Shown here piece after piece: positions 39,763-48,563 of a DNA stretch of 64,000 nt. The notes beneath the pieces are model-generated. The model did no database searches. It saw only the letters and a list, made by a program, of their open reading frames with translations, and was not told the origin of the DNA. Within the stretch, counting starts at the first letter, position 1, and each line of letters begins with the position of its first letter. This stretch comes from Roseiflexus sp034432635. GTDB lineage: Bacteria; Chloroflexota; Chloroflexia; Chloroflexales; Roseiflexaceae. The translations under genes and the position numbers were made by a program. The stretch is taken from assembly GCA_034432635.1 (NCBI GenBank), contig DAOUBK010000026.1:56599-120598 (forward strand). The letters run 5' to 3'.

Positions 39763-41079
39763 GTGTCTGTGTACGATTTCGAGGAGCTCGACTTCTACGA
39801 GTTGCTTGGTGTTCCACGCTCGGCGTCACCAGACGAGATCAAACGCGCTTATCGGCGTGAGATTGCCAGATACCATCCTGATCGCTACGTCAACGCAAAC
39901 TCGGCCGACCTCGAATATGCGCGTCGCCGCAGCCAGTTGCTGACCGAGGCATACGCCACGTTGAGTAATCCGGCGGCGCGCAGCGCCTACAATCTCAACC
40001 GTCGCCCAACCCGCACACCGTCGCCACGCCCTACACCACCGCCGGTGCAGCGTGACCATCAGGCGGAACTCTACCAGCAGGCGCGCGATCACATCGATGC
40101 CGGGCGCTATGTTCAGGCAGTTGCGGTGTTGCGCCAGTTGCACCAGATCAATCCTTTCTACCGCGACAGTGCTGAATTGCTGGCGAACGCCGAAGCTCAT
40201 CTCCGCACTCGCGCACCTGCGCCGCGTCGCAGTTCGCTACCCGGTGCGCAACAGCGTTCGATCCTGGTCGCCGGTACGGTAGCAGTGATCGTGATTGCCG
40301 GCAGTGTGCTCTGGTGGTCTGGCGGGCAGGAAGCGCTGCAATTCGCCGATGCTGGTCAGAATATGGCGACCGTCGCACCAACCCGCGTCCCTTCGCCGGC
40401 GGTAGTTGTAACCACGCCGGTCACGCTGGCGCCGTCCCCTCTCCCCTCGCCAGCACCGACGTCGCCGGCTATCGCCCCAACCCAATCCCCGCCTGAGCCG
40501 TCTGCAACACCAGCGTCAACAGACGTTCCCCCGTCCCCAACTATAGAAGGGACGCTGCTGCTGCGCGATGACTCGTTCATCGATGGATGGGCAACGGTGC
40601 GCCGTGGATCCTGGAGCGTCGGACCGCGCGATGGACGCTACCGCATCTCGGCTGAAGCGCAGGTTGGGGTTATCTGGAGTTATCGCAGCGTTCCGGCGGA
40701 CGATGTCAGCGTTACCGTCGATGTCGAAGTCATCGAAGGCGAAGGCGGCGTCATTCTGCGCTTCCGCGATGAACGGAATTACCTGATCTTCACCGTTGCG
40801 CCGCAAACCGGGAACTTTCTCCTCGAACAGGTGCGTGATGGAACAGCAACAGCCCTCGCTGTCGGTACACGCGACGACCTGCGTGTCGCCGATGGACGCT
40901 TCCGGATCAATGTCCGCATCCAGGATAGTCAGATCAGGATTCTCGTTAATGAGCAGGTAGTGGTCGAGACCGATGTCCCTTCGCTTCTGTCCGCGTCGCG
41001 TTATGGACTGGCAGTGGTTGCGCGTGATACACGCGCCGAGGCGTGGTTCGACGATCTGGAGATCAGGGCATTGCCGTAA
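39763..41079 (+). CDS. DnaJ-domain protein with single membrane span and beta-rich C-terminal domain
   Basis: A 438-residue protein from GTG 39763. The J domain covers about 5-75 and keeps the HPD motif (ARYHPDRYVN) that stimulates DnaK. A TPR-like helix pair (about 95-140) precedes one membrane span (about 166-184, ILVAGTVAVIVIAGSVLWW). Outside the membrane, a Pro/Thr/Ser-rich linker leads to a C-terminal jelly-roll (about 260-438) with VTVDVEVIEGEGGVILRFRD, similar to laminin-G/DUF1080-like binding domains. The J domain would face the cytoplasm. It is coupled to the GH5 lipoprotein gene (TAATG). Confidence 0.85.
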   Translation: MSVYDFEELDFYELLGVPRSASPDEIKRAYRREIARYHPDRYVNANSADLEYARRRSQLLTEAYATLSNPAARSAYNLNRRPTRTPSPRPTPPPVQRDHQAELYQQARDHIDAGRYVQAVAVLRQLHQINPFYRDSAELLANAEAHLRTRAPAPRRSSLPGAQQRSILVAGTVAVIVIAGSVLWWSGGQEALQFADAGQNMATVAPTRVPSPAVVVTTPVTLAPSPLPSPAPTSPAIAPTQSPPEPSATPASTDVPPSPTIEGTLLLRDDSFIDGWATVRRGSWSVGPRDGRYRISAEAQVGVIWSYRSVPADDVSVTVDVEVIEGEGGVILRFRDERNYLIFTVAPQTGNFLLEQVRDGTATALAVGTRDDLRVADGRFRINVRIQDSQIRILVNEQVVVETDVPSLLSASRYGLAVVARDTRAEAWFDDLEIRALP

Positions 41080-42230
41080 TGATGCGTTCTCGTCGTTGCA
41101 GTTTGGGATCCTCTGGACATGCACCGCATCTCAATCGATGTCTACCGGTTCTGCTCATCATTACGGCACTATGCGTCGGGGCGTGTGGACCGGCGCGTGT
41201 GTCATCTGTCGACCCGCTACCGCCGGTTACGTCCGATGGCGAACGTTTGCGTGCTGGCGGGCGCGACTTCGAGGTGCGCGGCGTCAATTATATCCGTCCC
41301 ACCGGCGACGATGAGCGTCGCTGCTGGACGCTCCAGTTTGGCGCCGACATCAACTGCCCCTGGCGCATATCAGTCATCGAATCTGACTTCGACGTCATGC
41401 GCGCGCGCGGGGTCAACACGATACGCATCTTTCTCAACTACTATGTCTTTGGCGGGCAGCGCGAAGCCGACGCATCGTACCAGAAGAGTGATGCGCTCCG
41501 ACATCTGGAAGAGTTGATCGCCGCGGCGAACCAGCGCGGTCTTTACGTGCTCCCTGTGCTCCTGGTTGAGTACCCGCAGGACCGCTTTGGACCTGAGCAC
41601 TATGAGCGGGCGCTGGAGTGGCATGTTCGTCCGCTGGTGCGCCATTTTGCCGGCAAACCGGGTATTCTGGCGTGGGATCTGTTCAATGAACCGGATATTG
41701 GCAGCCCGATCGATGAGCGATGCTGGGATTGGGACAACGCCGATTTTCCACTCTGCTTTCCACTCGCCGAGGAGCGCCAGCAATTTGTGCGCGTCGTTCA
41801 TGATGAAGTGAAGCGTCTCGATCCAGAGCGCCTGACGACGGTGGGCATGGCGTTTGCAAAGAGCTACTTCGAGCCTGCCGAAGCAACAATTCGCATGGCA
41901 GACATAGTTGACTTTTATACCTTTCACTACTACGACAACGAACCTTACGATAGCGGACGCTACCGGCAGCACTGGTACTATAGCGAGGGATTTCCTGCCG
42001 ACCTGCAGCGTGCCATTGACGAACTCCACGCGCTGGGGCTGCGAAAACCGGTCGTCGTCACTGAACTGGGCTTCCCAACCGGTCCGGGGACAACCCGCAC
42101 CCTCGACGATCTCCGACGCGACAAGCGGATTGCGCTCCAGACCATTCGCAATACACGCGGCGCCGGTGTTGTGCTCTGGTCGTTCCAGTTATCGCTGGAA
42201 GAGTTGCTTGGAGACCTGTTTGTGAGATGA
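41079..42230 (+). CDS. GH5-like glycoside hydrolase lipoprotein
   Basis: A 383-residue exported enzyme; ATG 41079 overlaps the previous stop. The signal peptide ends in the lipobox VGAC (about residue 30). The (beta/alpha)8 barrel shows VRGVNYIRP at its first strand, NTIRIFLNYY, the acid/base Glu in WDLFNEPDIG, the tyrosine-rich FYTFHYYDNE and the nucleophile Glu in VVVTELGFP, the layout of clan A cellulase/mannanase-type enzymes. A short lid has two cysteines (ERCWDWDNADFPLC) that could pair. Substrate undefined. Confidence 0.85.
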   Translation: MMRSRRCSLGSSGHAPHLNRCLPVLLIITALCVGACGPARVSSVDPLPPVTSDGERLRAGGRDFEVRGVNYIRPTGDDERRCWTLQFGADINCPWRISVIESDFDVMRARGVNTIRIFLNYYVFGGQREADASYQKSDALRHLEELIAAANQRGLYVLPVLLVEYPQDRFGPEHYERALEWHVRPLVRHFAGKPGILAWDLFNEPDIGSPIDERCWDWDNADFPLCFPLAEERQQFVRVVHDEVKRLDPERLTTVGMAFAKSYFEPAEATIRMADIVDFYTFHYYDNEPYDSGRYRQHWYYSEGFPADLQRAIDELHALGLRKPVVVTELGFPTGPGTTRTLDDLRRDKRIALQTIRNTRGAGVVLWSFQLSLEELLGDLFVR

Positions 42231-42239
42231 GAGGGTTGG

Positions 42240-42260
42240 ACGTTGAACGTTGAACGTTGA
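42240..42260 (+). repeat. Three tandem copies of the 7-mer ACGTTGA
   Basis: ACGTTGA repeats exactly three times, ten bases after the GH5 stop and 18 bases before the mobA start. Similar runs are familiar from other Chloroflexota intergenic regions, as recalled. Copy number may vary between strains. Confidence 0.8.
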
Positions 42261-42278
42261 AGGGTTCTCAGTTCTCCC

Positions 42279-42917
42279 GTGTCCATATCATGCATTATTC
42301 TTGCCGGTGGAGCGAGCCGGCGGATGGGAACCGACAAGCGCCGCCTGCGGTTATGGGGCGAAGGCGGTCCGACGCTGCTGGAGCACGCGGTTGTACGCGC
42401 GGCGCGCATCGGCGACGATATTGTCGTGGCGTTGAACGATCCGGAGTCCTGGAGCAATCTTCCGGCGCGGCTGGTGCGTGATGAGGTGGAACAGAGCGGA
42501 CCGCTCGCCGGACTGGCTGCCGGGCTGGCCGCGTGTCGTTACGAGTATGCGTTAACGCTGGCTTGCGACCTGCCGCTGGTGCAGGATGCGCTGATCGATG
42601 CACTTCTGGCGTATCCCCGTCCCTACGATGCACTGGCGCCGCTCCGTCCCGATAGGCGCGCGCGCGCGCCGCGCAACCCGCAGGCGGCGGAACCGCTCCT
42701 GGCAATCTACCGGCGCTCGTGTCTCGCCATCATCCGCGACTGCCTGGAGCGCGGCGCGCGCGCGCTGGTTACGCTGCTGGAACTGGTTGATGCCCGGTAT
42801 CTGCCGCCGGACATGTGGCGACGCCATGACCCGCACGGGGTGTCGTTCATCAATATCAACACTCCCGATGATGCCGAACGGGTGAAGAAGATTATTTCTG
42901 GCGGGTTGCACCATTGA
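42279..42917 (+). CDS. mobA: Molybdenum cofactor guanylyltransferase
   Basis: A 212-residue nucleotidyltransferase that attaches GMP to molybdopterin. The GTP-binding start motif is ILAGGASRRMGTDK; later motifs are DEVEQSGPLAGLAAGL, ACDLPLV with the metal Asp, and the C-terminal FININTPDD. Start is GTG 42279. A C-rich, Arg-rich loop (RPDRRARAPRNPQAA) is longer than usual. It overlaps the next gene by one base (TGATG), so the two are coupled. Confidence 0.93.
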   Translation: MSISCIILAGGASRRMGTDKRRLRLWGEGGPTLLEHAVVRAARIGDDIVVALNDPESWSNLPARLVRDEVEQSGPLAGLAAGLAACRYEYALTLACDLPLVQDALIDALLAYPRPYDALAPLRPDRRARAPRNPQAAEPLLAIYRRSCLAIIRDCLERGARALVTLLELVDARYLPPDMWRRHDPHGVSFININTPDDAERVKKIISGGLHH

Positions 42918-44368
42918 TGCTGAACACGGTACGGTTACAATCGGTTGCTGCAGCGTTGATCGGCTTGATCGGGGCGCTGACACTGCTGTGGGGCGTGCGG
43001 CGTGAACCGCTCGCGCTGCCGCCGCTGGCATACCTCGATGCGTTGGGAGCGTTCTTTGCTCTGGCGACCTGGAGCGCAGTGTTGCTCTGGTCGTCGCTGC
43101 GCGCGACGGCGCCCACATGGCGCTTCTGGTTGATGGCGTTGCTGCTGACCGTTGCATTTCTGACATCGCTGACGCCGCTGGTGATCGCGGTGTATGCGCT
43201 GGTTGGACTGCTGACCGTGCTCCCTGTTCGGCGCACCACCGTTACCCGCCGCGCTACTGCATACCCGTTGCTGGCAGTTGCGGCGCTGGCTGTGGGGTAT
43301 GGTACGCTGGCGCTGCGTGGCGGGCTGCGTTTCGATATGCCGCTTGCCGGTGCTGCTCTCGACTCGTTCGTTTTCTGGTTTGTACTGCTGGCAGCAACGC
43401 TCCCGATCCTGCCGTTCGATCCTCAGCCGACAGACACAGGCGACGCGCGGGAACAGGTGCTGCGGTTGTTCGCTTTTGCCTGGCTCTACCCGCTGATGCG
43501 GCTCTACACTCTCAGCCCCTGGAATGCGGGGTGGTCATGTGCGACGCTGATCGTCGGTGGCGGAACACTGCTCTGGCTGTCGTCCGGCGCACTCACCGGA
43601 GATACCCGTCGTGTCCGCATCGAACGCACCTGCCGCCGGTTGCTCGCCGTGGCGCTGACCGGCATCGGTTTGAGCAGCGGCGCGGGGCTGGCTGCCGGAT
43701 GCTATGCAGTGCTGGTCTACCTGCTGATCGCCACTGTCGAGGACGATGATACCCCCACACCTCTCGAACACTCTCCCCTTCCTGCACGTGGCATCCTGTC
43801 ATCAGCACCGGTGTGGTTCATCTCCGGCGCAATTCCGCTGACCGCGCCGTTCATTGCTACCTGGATGCTCATCGGAGCCGGCGCAGCAGGAGGAGTGACG
43901 GTACTGGCTGCGGTTGCGTGGTTCACTGCGCTGATCGGCGCACTGCCGGTCGTGATCGACGCGCCTGCCGTTGCGTCCCGCCGTCTCTGGATCGGCGGCG
44001 TGATCAGTCTGGCGCTTGGCGTTGCGTCACCGCTGGTTGTGCGCCTGTTCGTTCAACCGATCATCGAGCAGTTGCAGGGTGGATTGAGTGTCTATGGCGA
44101 TATCAACGTCTGGACGTGGGTGGGACTGGCGATGGTCGACTCAGCGCGCACGGGGATAACGGCGCTGCCGACGATTGGCGCCGCCGGACTGATGATCGTG
44201 CTAAGCGCACTCGTCTATCTGCTGGCACGACTGCTCAGGATGACGCTGCCGGCAACTCCTGCCGGCGCCGATAGTCCATCGTATGATGACGTGGTGTGCT
44301 ATCTTTGCCGCGCCGTTCCCTGGTTAGGCGAACCGGCAGCGAAAGCGTCCGAGCATGACAATCGCTGA
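42917..44368 (+). CDS. Polytopic membrane protein, faint resemblance to NuoN/antiporter subunits
   Basis: A 483-residue, very hydrophobic protein with about 13-14 spans. Parts such as LAAGCYAVLVYLLIA and the strand-loop ISGAIPLTAPFIATWMLIGAG recall the proton-channel subunits of complex I and group 4 hydrogenases (NuoL/M/N, HyfB), but the key Lys and Glu of the channel were not identified, so a diverged or unrelated protein is possible. It is sandwiched between mobA (one-base overlap) and another membrane protein (14-base overlap). With mobA it suggests a molybdoenzyme-linked membrane complex, an inference only. Confidence 0.6.
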   Translation: MLNTVRLQSVAAALIGLIGALTLLWGVRREPLALPPLAYLDALGAFFALATWSAVLLWSSLRATAPTWRFWLMALLLTVAFLTSLTPLVIAVYALVGLLTVLPVRRTTVTRRATAYPLLAVAALAVGYGTLALRGGLRFDMPLAGAALDSFVFWFVLLAATLPILPFDPQPTDTGDAREQVLRLFAFAWLYPLMRLYTLSPWNAGWSCATLIVGGGTLLWLSSGALTGDTRRVRIERTCRRLLAVALTGIGLSSGAGLAAGCYAVLVYLLIATVEDDDTPTPLEHSPLPARGILSSAPVWFISGAIPLTAPFIATWMLIGAGAAGGVTVLAAVAWFTALIGALPVVIDAPAVASRRLWIGGVISLALGVASPLVVRLFVQPIIEQLQGGLSVYGDINVWTWVGLAMVDSARTGITALPTIGAAGLMIVLSALVYLLARLLRMTLPATPAGADSPSYDDVVCYLCRAVPWLGEPAAKASEHDNR

Positions 44369-45173
44369 ACTCCTCTCATTTTTGGGGCTGGCCTGGTCAC
44401 GGTTGCTGATCTTCCCCAGTGGTTTGTGCGCGTTGGTTGTTGTATGGCTAGCTGGAGCGCTGGAACAGCGACGCATCCTCCCGATTGAGCTTCTACGCTG
44501 GCTCGCCTCGCCACTCACCGCCAGCGCCGTTGTGTCACCATGGCTCGGCGTGGCACTCCTGCCGCTGCCACTTGCAGCGCCGCTGGCGCGCCCGGTCGAT
44601 CTAGTCGTCGTTATGGCGCTGCTGGAATGGCCACGCCTGCTGGCGATCAGCATCGATCTGCACACCGGCGAACGTGTGCGGGGGATGCAGCGACTGGCTG
44701 CGGCGCTGAATGGCTACCCCCCGCTGGTGCTCGCGCTGCTCCTGAGTGCACAGGGATCAGGAACACTGGAGAGTGTGGGGTTGCTCCGCATACCCGAAGG
44801 CACAGCCGCACTCTGGTGGTTCTGGATCGGTGTCGGAGCGTTGATCCTGACGTTGCCGCCGGTGATCGAAGCAGGACCGTTCGCGCTCGATGCGCCTGAC
44901 GACCTGCGCTTCGGCATGCGGTTGCGTGCGCTGGGGATCGTCCTGATTGCAGCGTTGCCCGGTGTGGCACTGCTGACACGCAGCGGCGACGATGACTGGT
45001 GGCGCGTCGCGCTCCCGCCACTGGCGCTCACCGGTGCAATCTGGCTTTTTCACCACAGCACGCGCCATCACTCCATTCAACGGTGGGCGTACTTCTTTCT
45101 GATCTTTGATGTTCTGCTGCTGCTTGCGCTGCTGGCAGCGGGGTTGCTGGCGTTGTGGGAACGATGGGCATAG
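44355..45173 (+). CDS. Polytopic membrane protein, faint resemblance to NuoH/HycD subunits
   Basis: A 272-residue protein with about eight spans, starting inside the previous gene. LPPVIEAGPFALDAPDDLRF resembles the conserved acidic loop of NuoH/HycD (where an E-x-P-F-D-type loop meets the quinone site), but conservation is weak. If the resemblance is real, this and the previous gene would be the two membrane halves of a complex I or hydrogenase-like unit whose soluble subunits lie elsewhere. Confidence 0.55.
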   Translation: MTIAELLSFLGLAWSRLLIFPSGLCALVVVWLAGALEQRRILPIELLRWLASPLTASAVVSPWLGVALLPLPLAAPLARPVDLVVVMALLEWPRLLAISIDLHTGERVRGMQRLAAALNGYPPLVLALLLSAQGSGTLESVGLLRIPEGTAALWWFWIGVGALILTLPPVIEAGPFALDAPDDLRFGMRLRALGIVLIAALPGVALLTRSGDDDWWRVALPPLALTGAIWLFHHSTRHHSIQRWAYFFLIFDVLLLLALLAAGLLALWERWA

Positions 45174-45238
45174 CGCCTCGACCTCAGAGAGCACAGAGTG
45201 CAGCAGTGCATCGTGCTGGTTCTGGCGTAAAACCCGAC

Positions 45239-46243
45239 TCAGCTCTCCAGCATGAATACACAAATCGAGTTGTGATCGGGGAGAAGACGACCAATGGCAG
45301 GTGCAGCGGTTGCGTTCGCGTGACAATCATTGACCGGCCATTGCAGGGTTGGTGTGCGCTTCCGGTAACTCAGCAGACCGCGGCGATATCGAGGGATGTG
45401 CGGTGTGCAGAGGTGATGATGACACGCTTCCAGGTGCTCGCTGAACAGAGTGAAGTCTCCCTCACCGCAACCCTGCGGTGCGGAGAGCCAGGCAGCCTCG
45501 TAGGGCGTGAGCGGCGGCGGGGGCGGGTCAGCACGGTAGTCGATCAGCCGTTCGTAATGGGCGCGACGATAGATCTGCCGCAGGATAGCGCCGAGGTCGA
45601 GGGCGACATCAGGGTCGGGATACGCCAGCGGAACCGGAAGCACCGGCAGCGGGTCGCTGAGGGCAATCGGCCAGACATCCACCAGTGGACGGCGGTAGGC
45701 GCGGCTGAGGAAGATGCAGTATGCCGTCGCTGGCAGCGGACGCGCCAGGCGGGGACGAACCCCGCTGCGCAGGAGGTCGATTTCCAGCAGATGGACGCTG
45801 CTGGCGAAGAGTTCCTGGCGCTTTTTGTCGTAGGCGTCGGCGCCATCGGGTCCGGGGCGTTTGTTGGCAGGCGAGAGCAACTCGATGGCGGTAATCAGGG
45901 TCTGCTGCACCACGGCGCGGATCTCAATCCGGGCATAGCGGGTGGGGACGGTCATTTGCGCCGGAATGGTCAGCGGGGCAGGCGTGATGGCGGTCGTCAC
46001 CCGTCCGGTTTCGGGGGTATCATCGCGCAGCACGCCGATGTCGGGCACAAACGCCTGGCGCGAGGGAGCGATCTCGATGCTTTCGAGGGCGATATAGGGC
46101 GTAATAAGCGCGATGTAGGCGGGACCGAGCTGTTCCTGAATGGCATCGCACATTGCACTAATCAGGCGTGCGTGCACATCGAGCCACAGAGCGGGCTGTT
46201 CGAGGTACGGATCCATACCGGGAAAGGGGATCTCCACGACCAC
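45239..46243 (-). CDS. DUF4058 family protein
   Basis: A 334-residue protein of a family abundant in Chloroflexota, Cyanobacteria and Planctomycetes. It starts FPGMDPYLEQPALWLDVH, the hallmark of DUF4058, followed by AIQEQLGPAYIALITPYI, a central ELLSPANKRPGPD strand-loop reminiscent of PD-(D/E)XK folds, and a C-terminal YRAHYERLIDY-like helix. Function is unknown; a link to Uma2-like nucleases has been suggested by the ELLSP pattern. A second, truncated DUF4058 start lies at 63432-63500. Confidence 0.85.
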   Translation of the reverse strand: MVVEIPFPGMDPYLEQPALWLDVHARLISAMCDAIQEQLGPAYIALITPYIALESIEIAPSRQAFVPDIGVLRDDTPETGRVTTAITPAPLTIPAQMTVPTRYARIEIRAVVQQTLITAIELLSPANKRPGPDGADAYDKKRQELFASSVHLLEIDLLRSGVRPRLARPLPATAYCIFLSRAYRRPLVDVWPIALSDPLPVLPVPLAYPDPDVALDLGAILRQIYRRAHYERLIDYRADPPPPPLTPYEAAWLSAPQGCGEGDFTLFSEHLEACHHHLCTPHIPRYRRGLLSYRKRTPTLQWPVNDCHANATAAPAIGRLLPDHNSICVFMLES

Positions 46244-46697
46244 CTCCGTGCACCGTTGTTTTTTCAGGCATGCCTGTTACTGCCACCAATCCCCGTGTGC
46301 GCGTTTCGATGAGAAACGTACAGGTTCCACGGCGTCCTTCTGTCGGGGTGCGCAAGGTATCGAGACCAGGAGCCTGTCCGGATAACCCACTCAGATTCTA
46401 TCTGATGGGTAGACGAAGACAATGCCTTTGCCTGCCTCGACAGGATTTTTTGGATAGGCTCTAAAGAGAGAACCTCAACTTGAAATTGGACCACGTTTTG
46501 CGTCGTGGCACCCTGTCGCGTGGATTGACCGGCTCAGGGGAAACAGGATCACCCACGGCGACGGGCGGCAAATCGCGTGGTATAGCGCTTTGTCCGACAG
46601 AACAACGATGGACGGACCGGATTACAGGCACAAACAAAATGGCAGCGCTCCGCCTGCCAGAACCACATGAAGGCGAAGCGCTGCGTGACTGACAGAC
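46244..46697. other. Intergenic region between DUF4058 and serA
   Basis: No gene is supported. The serA terminator lies at 46642-46684. The remainder contains short frames with no recognised family and no clear promoter; the DUF4058 promoter should be near 46250-46300 but no strong box was found. Confidence 0.4.
46642..46684 (-). terminator. Terminator of serA
   Basis: GCAGCGCTCCGCCT (46642-46655) pairs with AGGCGAAGCGCTGC (46671-46684) over 14 positions with one mismatch and a 15-base loop. On the minus strand it is followed by CCATTTTGTTTG. It begins 14 bases after the serA stop. Confidence 0.75.
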
Positions 46698-48272
46698 CTA
46701 AATGATTAGCGTCGTCGCGTACTGAATGTCCGGCTCTTCACGCAGGCGCGCGACAACCTGCGGCGGTACGGGATCGTCCAGGCGCAACACCATCATCGCC
46801 TGCTCACGCGGCGCCAGACGCCCCACGTCCATGCTGGCAATATTGACGTCGGCTTCACCCAGGAGCGTGCCAACCTTGCCAATCATGCCGGGGCGGTCGC
46901 GATGATAGGTGAACAGCATCGGACCGACAGGCACAAACGTAACCCAGAAACCGTCCGCCTCGACGACGTGCGGTTCACCGCGCAGGATCGTTCCGGCAAA
47001 CTCGTGTGCTCCATCGCTCGTTTGCGCGCGCAGTACCAGCAAACCGGAAAAGTTTCCTGCGTCCTCGGTTGAGAACTCCGTCAATTTCAACCCTAGTTCG
47101 CGCGCCAGCAACGGTGCGTTGACCGGCGTCACGCGCTCTTCGCGGGTTGTTGCCAGCAGCCCTTGCAGCACAGCCAGGCGTACCGGTGTGGTATCGACGG
47201 TTGCCAGTTCACCGCGATACTCGATTTCAAAGTTGCGCACCGGATCGCGCACCAGACCGGCGCAGAGCATGCCCAGACGCCGCCCCAGATCGACGTAGGG
47301 CGCAACCAGACCGCGATGCTCCGGCGGAATATAAGGGGCATTCACCGCGTAGTGCGGCGACCCGCCCGCCAGCGCCACCAGGACGCCTTCGGCAACATCG
47401 ACGCCGGTCAACGCCTGCGCTTCGACGGTAGATGCGCCCAGATGGGGGAGGGTGATCACGCGCGGATGACCGACCAGTGGATTGCCAACCGGCGGTTCGG
47501 TCGAGTAGGTATCGAGCGCCGCTCCGGCGAGATGCCCGCTCTCGATGGCTTCGAGCAGCGCCGCCTCGTCCACGACGCCGCCGCGTGCAGCGTTGATCAG
47601 GTATGCACCGCGTTTCATCTGCGCCAGACGTGCTGCATTGATCAGGTTGCGCGTCGCATCGATCAGCGGCACATGCAACGAGACAATATCCGCCTGTGCC
47701 AGTACTTCTTCAAGTGGCGCGAGGGTCACACCGAGTTGAGCGGCGCGTTCAGTGGAAACAACCGGATCGTAAGCGACGACGTGCATTTCCAGCCCCCGCG
47801 CACGGCGGGCGACTTCAGCGCCGATCCGACCCAGCCCGATCAACCCCAGCGTCTTGTTGCGCACCTCGAAGCCCATGAACCGGTTGCGCTCCCACTTCCC
47901 TGCCACGACTAAACTGTGCGCCTGGGGGATATGACGCGCCAGACTCAGAATGAGCGCGATCGTCAGTTCTGCCACGGCAACGCTGTTCGAGGCAGGCGCG
48001 TTGACAACCATAATACCCTGACGGGTGGCAGCTTCGAGATCGATATTATCGACCCCGGTTCCGGCTCTCCCTACGACGCGCAGACGGGTTCCTGCCGCCA
48101 GTACGTCGGCAGTCACTTTGGTGGCGCTGCGAACAATAAGAGCGTCGTATTCGGGAAGAATGGTGATCAGCCCGGCTTTGTCGAGGTCGGTGCGCACATC
48201 GACATACGCTGCGGTGCGGAGACGGGCAAGACCTTCCTCGGCAATCGGCTCAGTCACAAGAATGCGGTCCAT
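46698..48272 (-). CDS. serA: D-3-phosphoglycerate dehydrogenase (long form with ASB and ACT domains)
   Basis: A 524-residue enzyme for the first committed step of serine synthesis. The NAD-binding loop is GLGRIGAEVARRARG, the catalytic residues are the Arg in NAARGGVVDE, an intervening Glu and the His in LPHLGASTVEA. After the substrate and NAD domains (1-315) comes the ASB domain and an ACT domain at the end (TYHRDRPGMIGKVGTLLGEA) that could bind serine and allow feedback control. The gene has its own extended -10 promoter with a leader of about 76 bases. Confidence 0.95.
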   Translation of the reverse strand: MDRILVTEPIAEEGLARLRTAAYVDVRTDLDKAGLITILPEYDALIVRSATKVTADVLAAGTRLRVVGRAGTGVDNIDLEAATRQGIMVVNAPASNSVAVAELTIALILSLARHIPQAHSLVVAGKWERNRFMGFEVRNKTLGLIGLGRIGAEVARRARGLEMHVVAYDPVVSTERAAQLGVTLAPLEEVLAQADIVSLHVPLIDATRNLINAARLAQMKRGAYLINAARGGVVDEAALLEAIESGHLAGAALDTYSTEPPVGNPLVGHPRVITLPHLGASTVEAQALTGVDVAEGVLVALAGGSPHYAVNAPYIPPEHRGLVAPYVDLGRRLGMLCAGLVRDPVRNFEIEYRGELATVDTTPVRLAVLQGLLATTREERVTPVNAPLLARELGLKLTEFSTEDAGNFSGLLVLRAQTSDGAHEFAGTILRGEPHVVEADGFWVTFVPVGPMLFTYHRDRPGMIGKVGTLLGEADVNIASMDVGRLAPREQAMMVLRLDDPVPPQVVARLREEPDIQYATTLII

Positions 48273-48354
48273 TGGCGCTGTCTTTGCTTCCTGGAGGTAT
48301 GCAAAACACGACTACCTCGACGGCGAGACAGTCGCCACATTGCGACAGTGCGAT

Positions 48355-48363
48355 ATTATAGCA
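48355..48363 (-). promoter_or_regulatory. Extended -10 promoter (TGC TATAAT) of serA
   Basis: TGCTATAAT on the minus strand (48363-48355) predicts transcription from about 48348. The leader to ATG 48272 contains CCTCCAGGAAG but no obvious riboswitch fold. Confidence 0.6.
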
Positions 48364-48563
48364 CACATGCCGCGCTGCATTATGCCCTTCGCATTGCCCG
48401 GCGAACATTTCGGCTGTTGCGTAGTGCGGTTGATGGTGCAGGCTGATGGTATTCGCTGTTCGCTGTATCCGACTTCTACCGCGCGACGCCCGATTAGGGT
48501 ACAATGGTAGAAACGTATCATTCATGCTGGTTAGAGTTGCGTGCTGTAGAAGGGATTGCACTC

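Noticed and set aside
40380..40560. Pyrimidine-rich, Pro/Thr/Ser-coding stretch as a repeat array
   Set aside because: It is the low-complexity linker of the DnaJ-domain protein, in frame throughout.
48273..48350. T-box or serine riboswitch in the serA leader
   Set aside because: The leader is only about 76 bases, with no T-box sequence or terminator/antiterminator pair.
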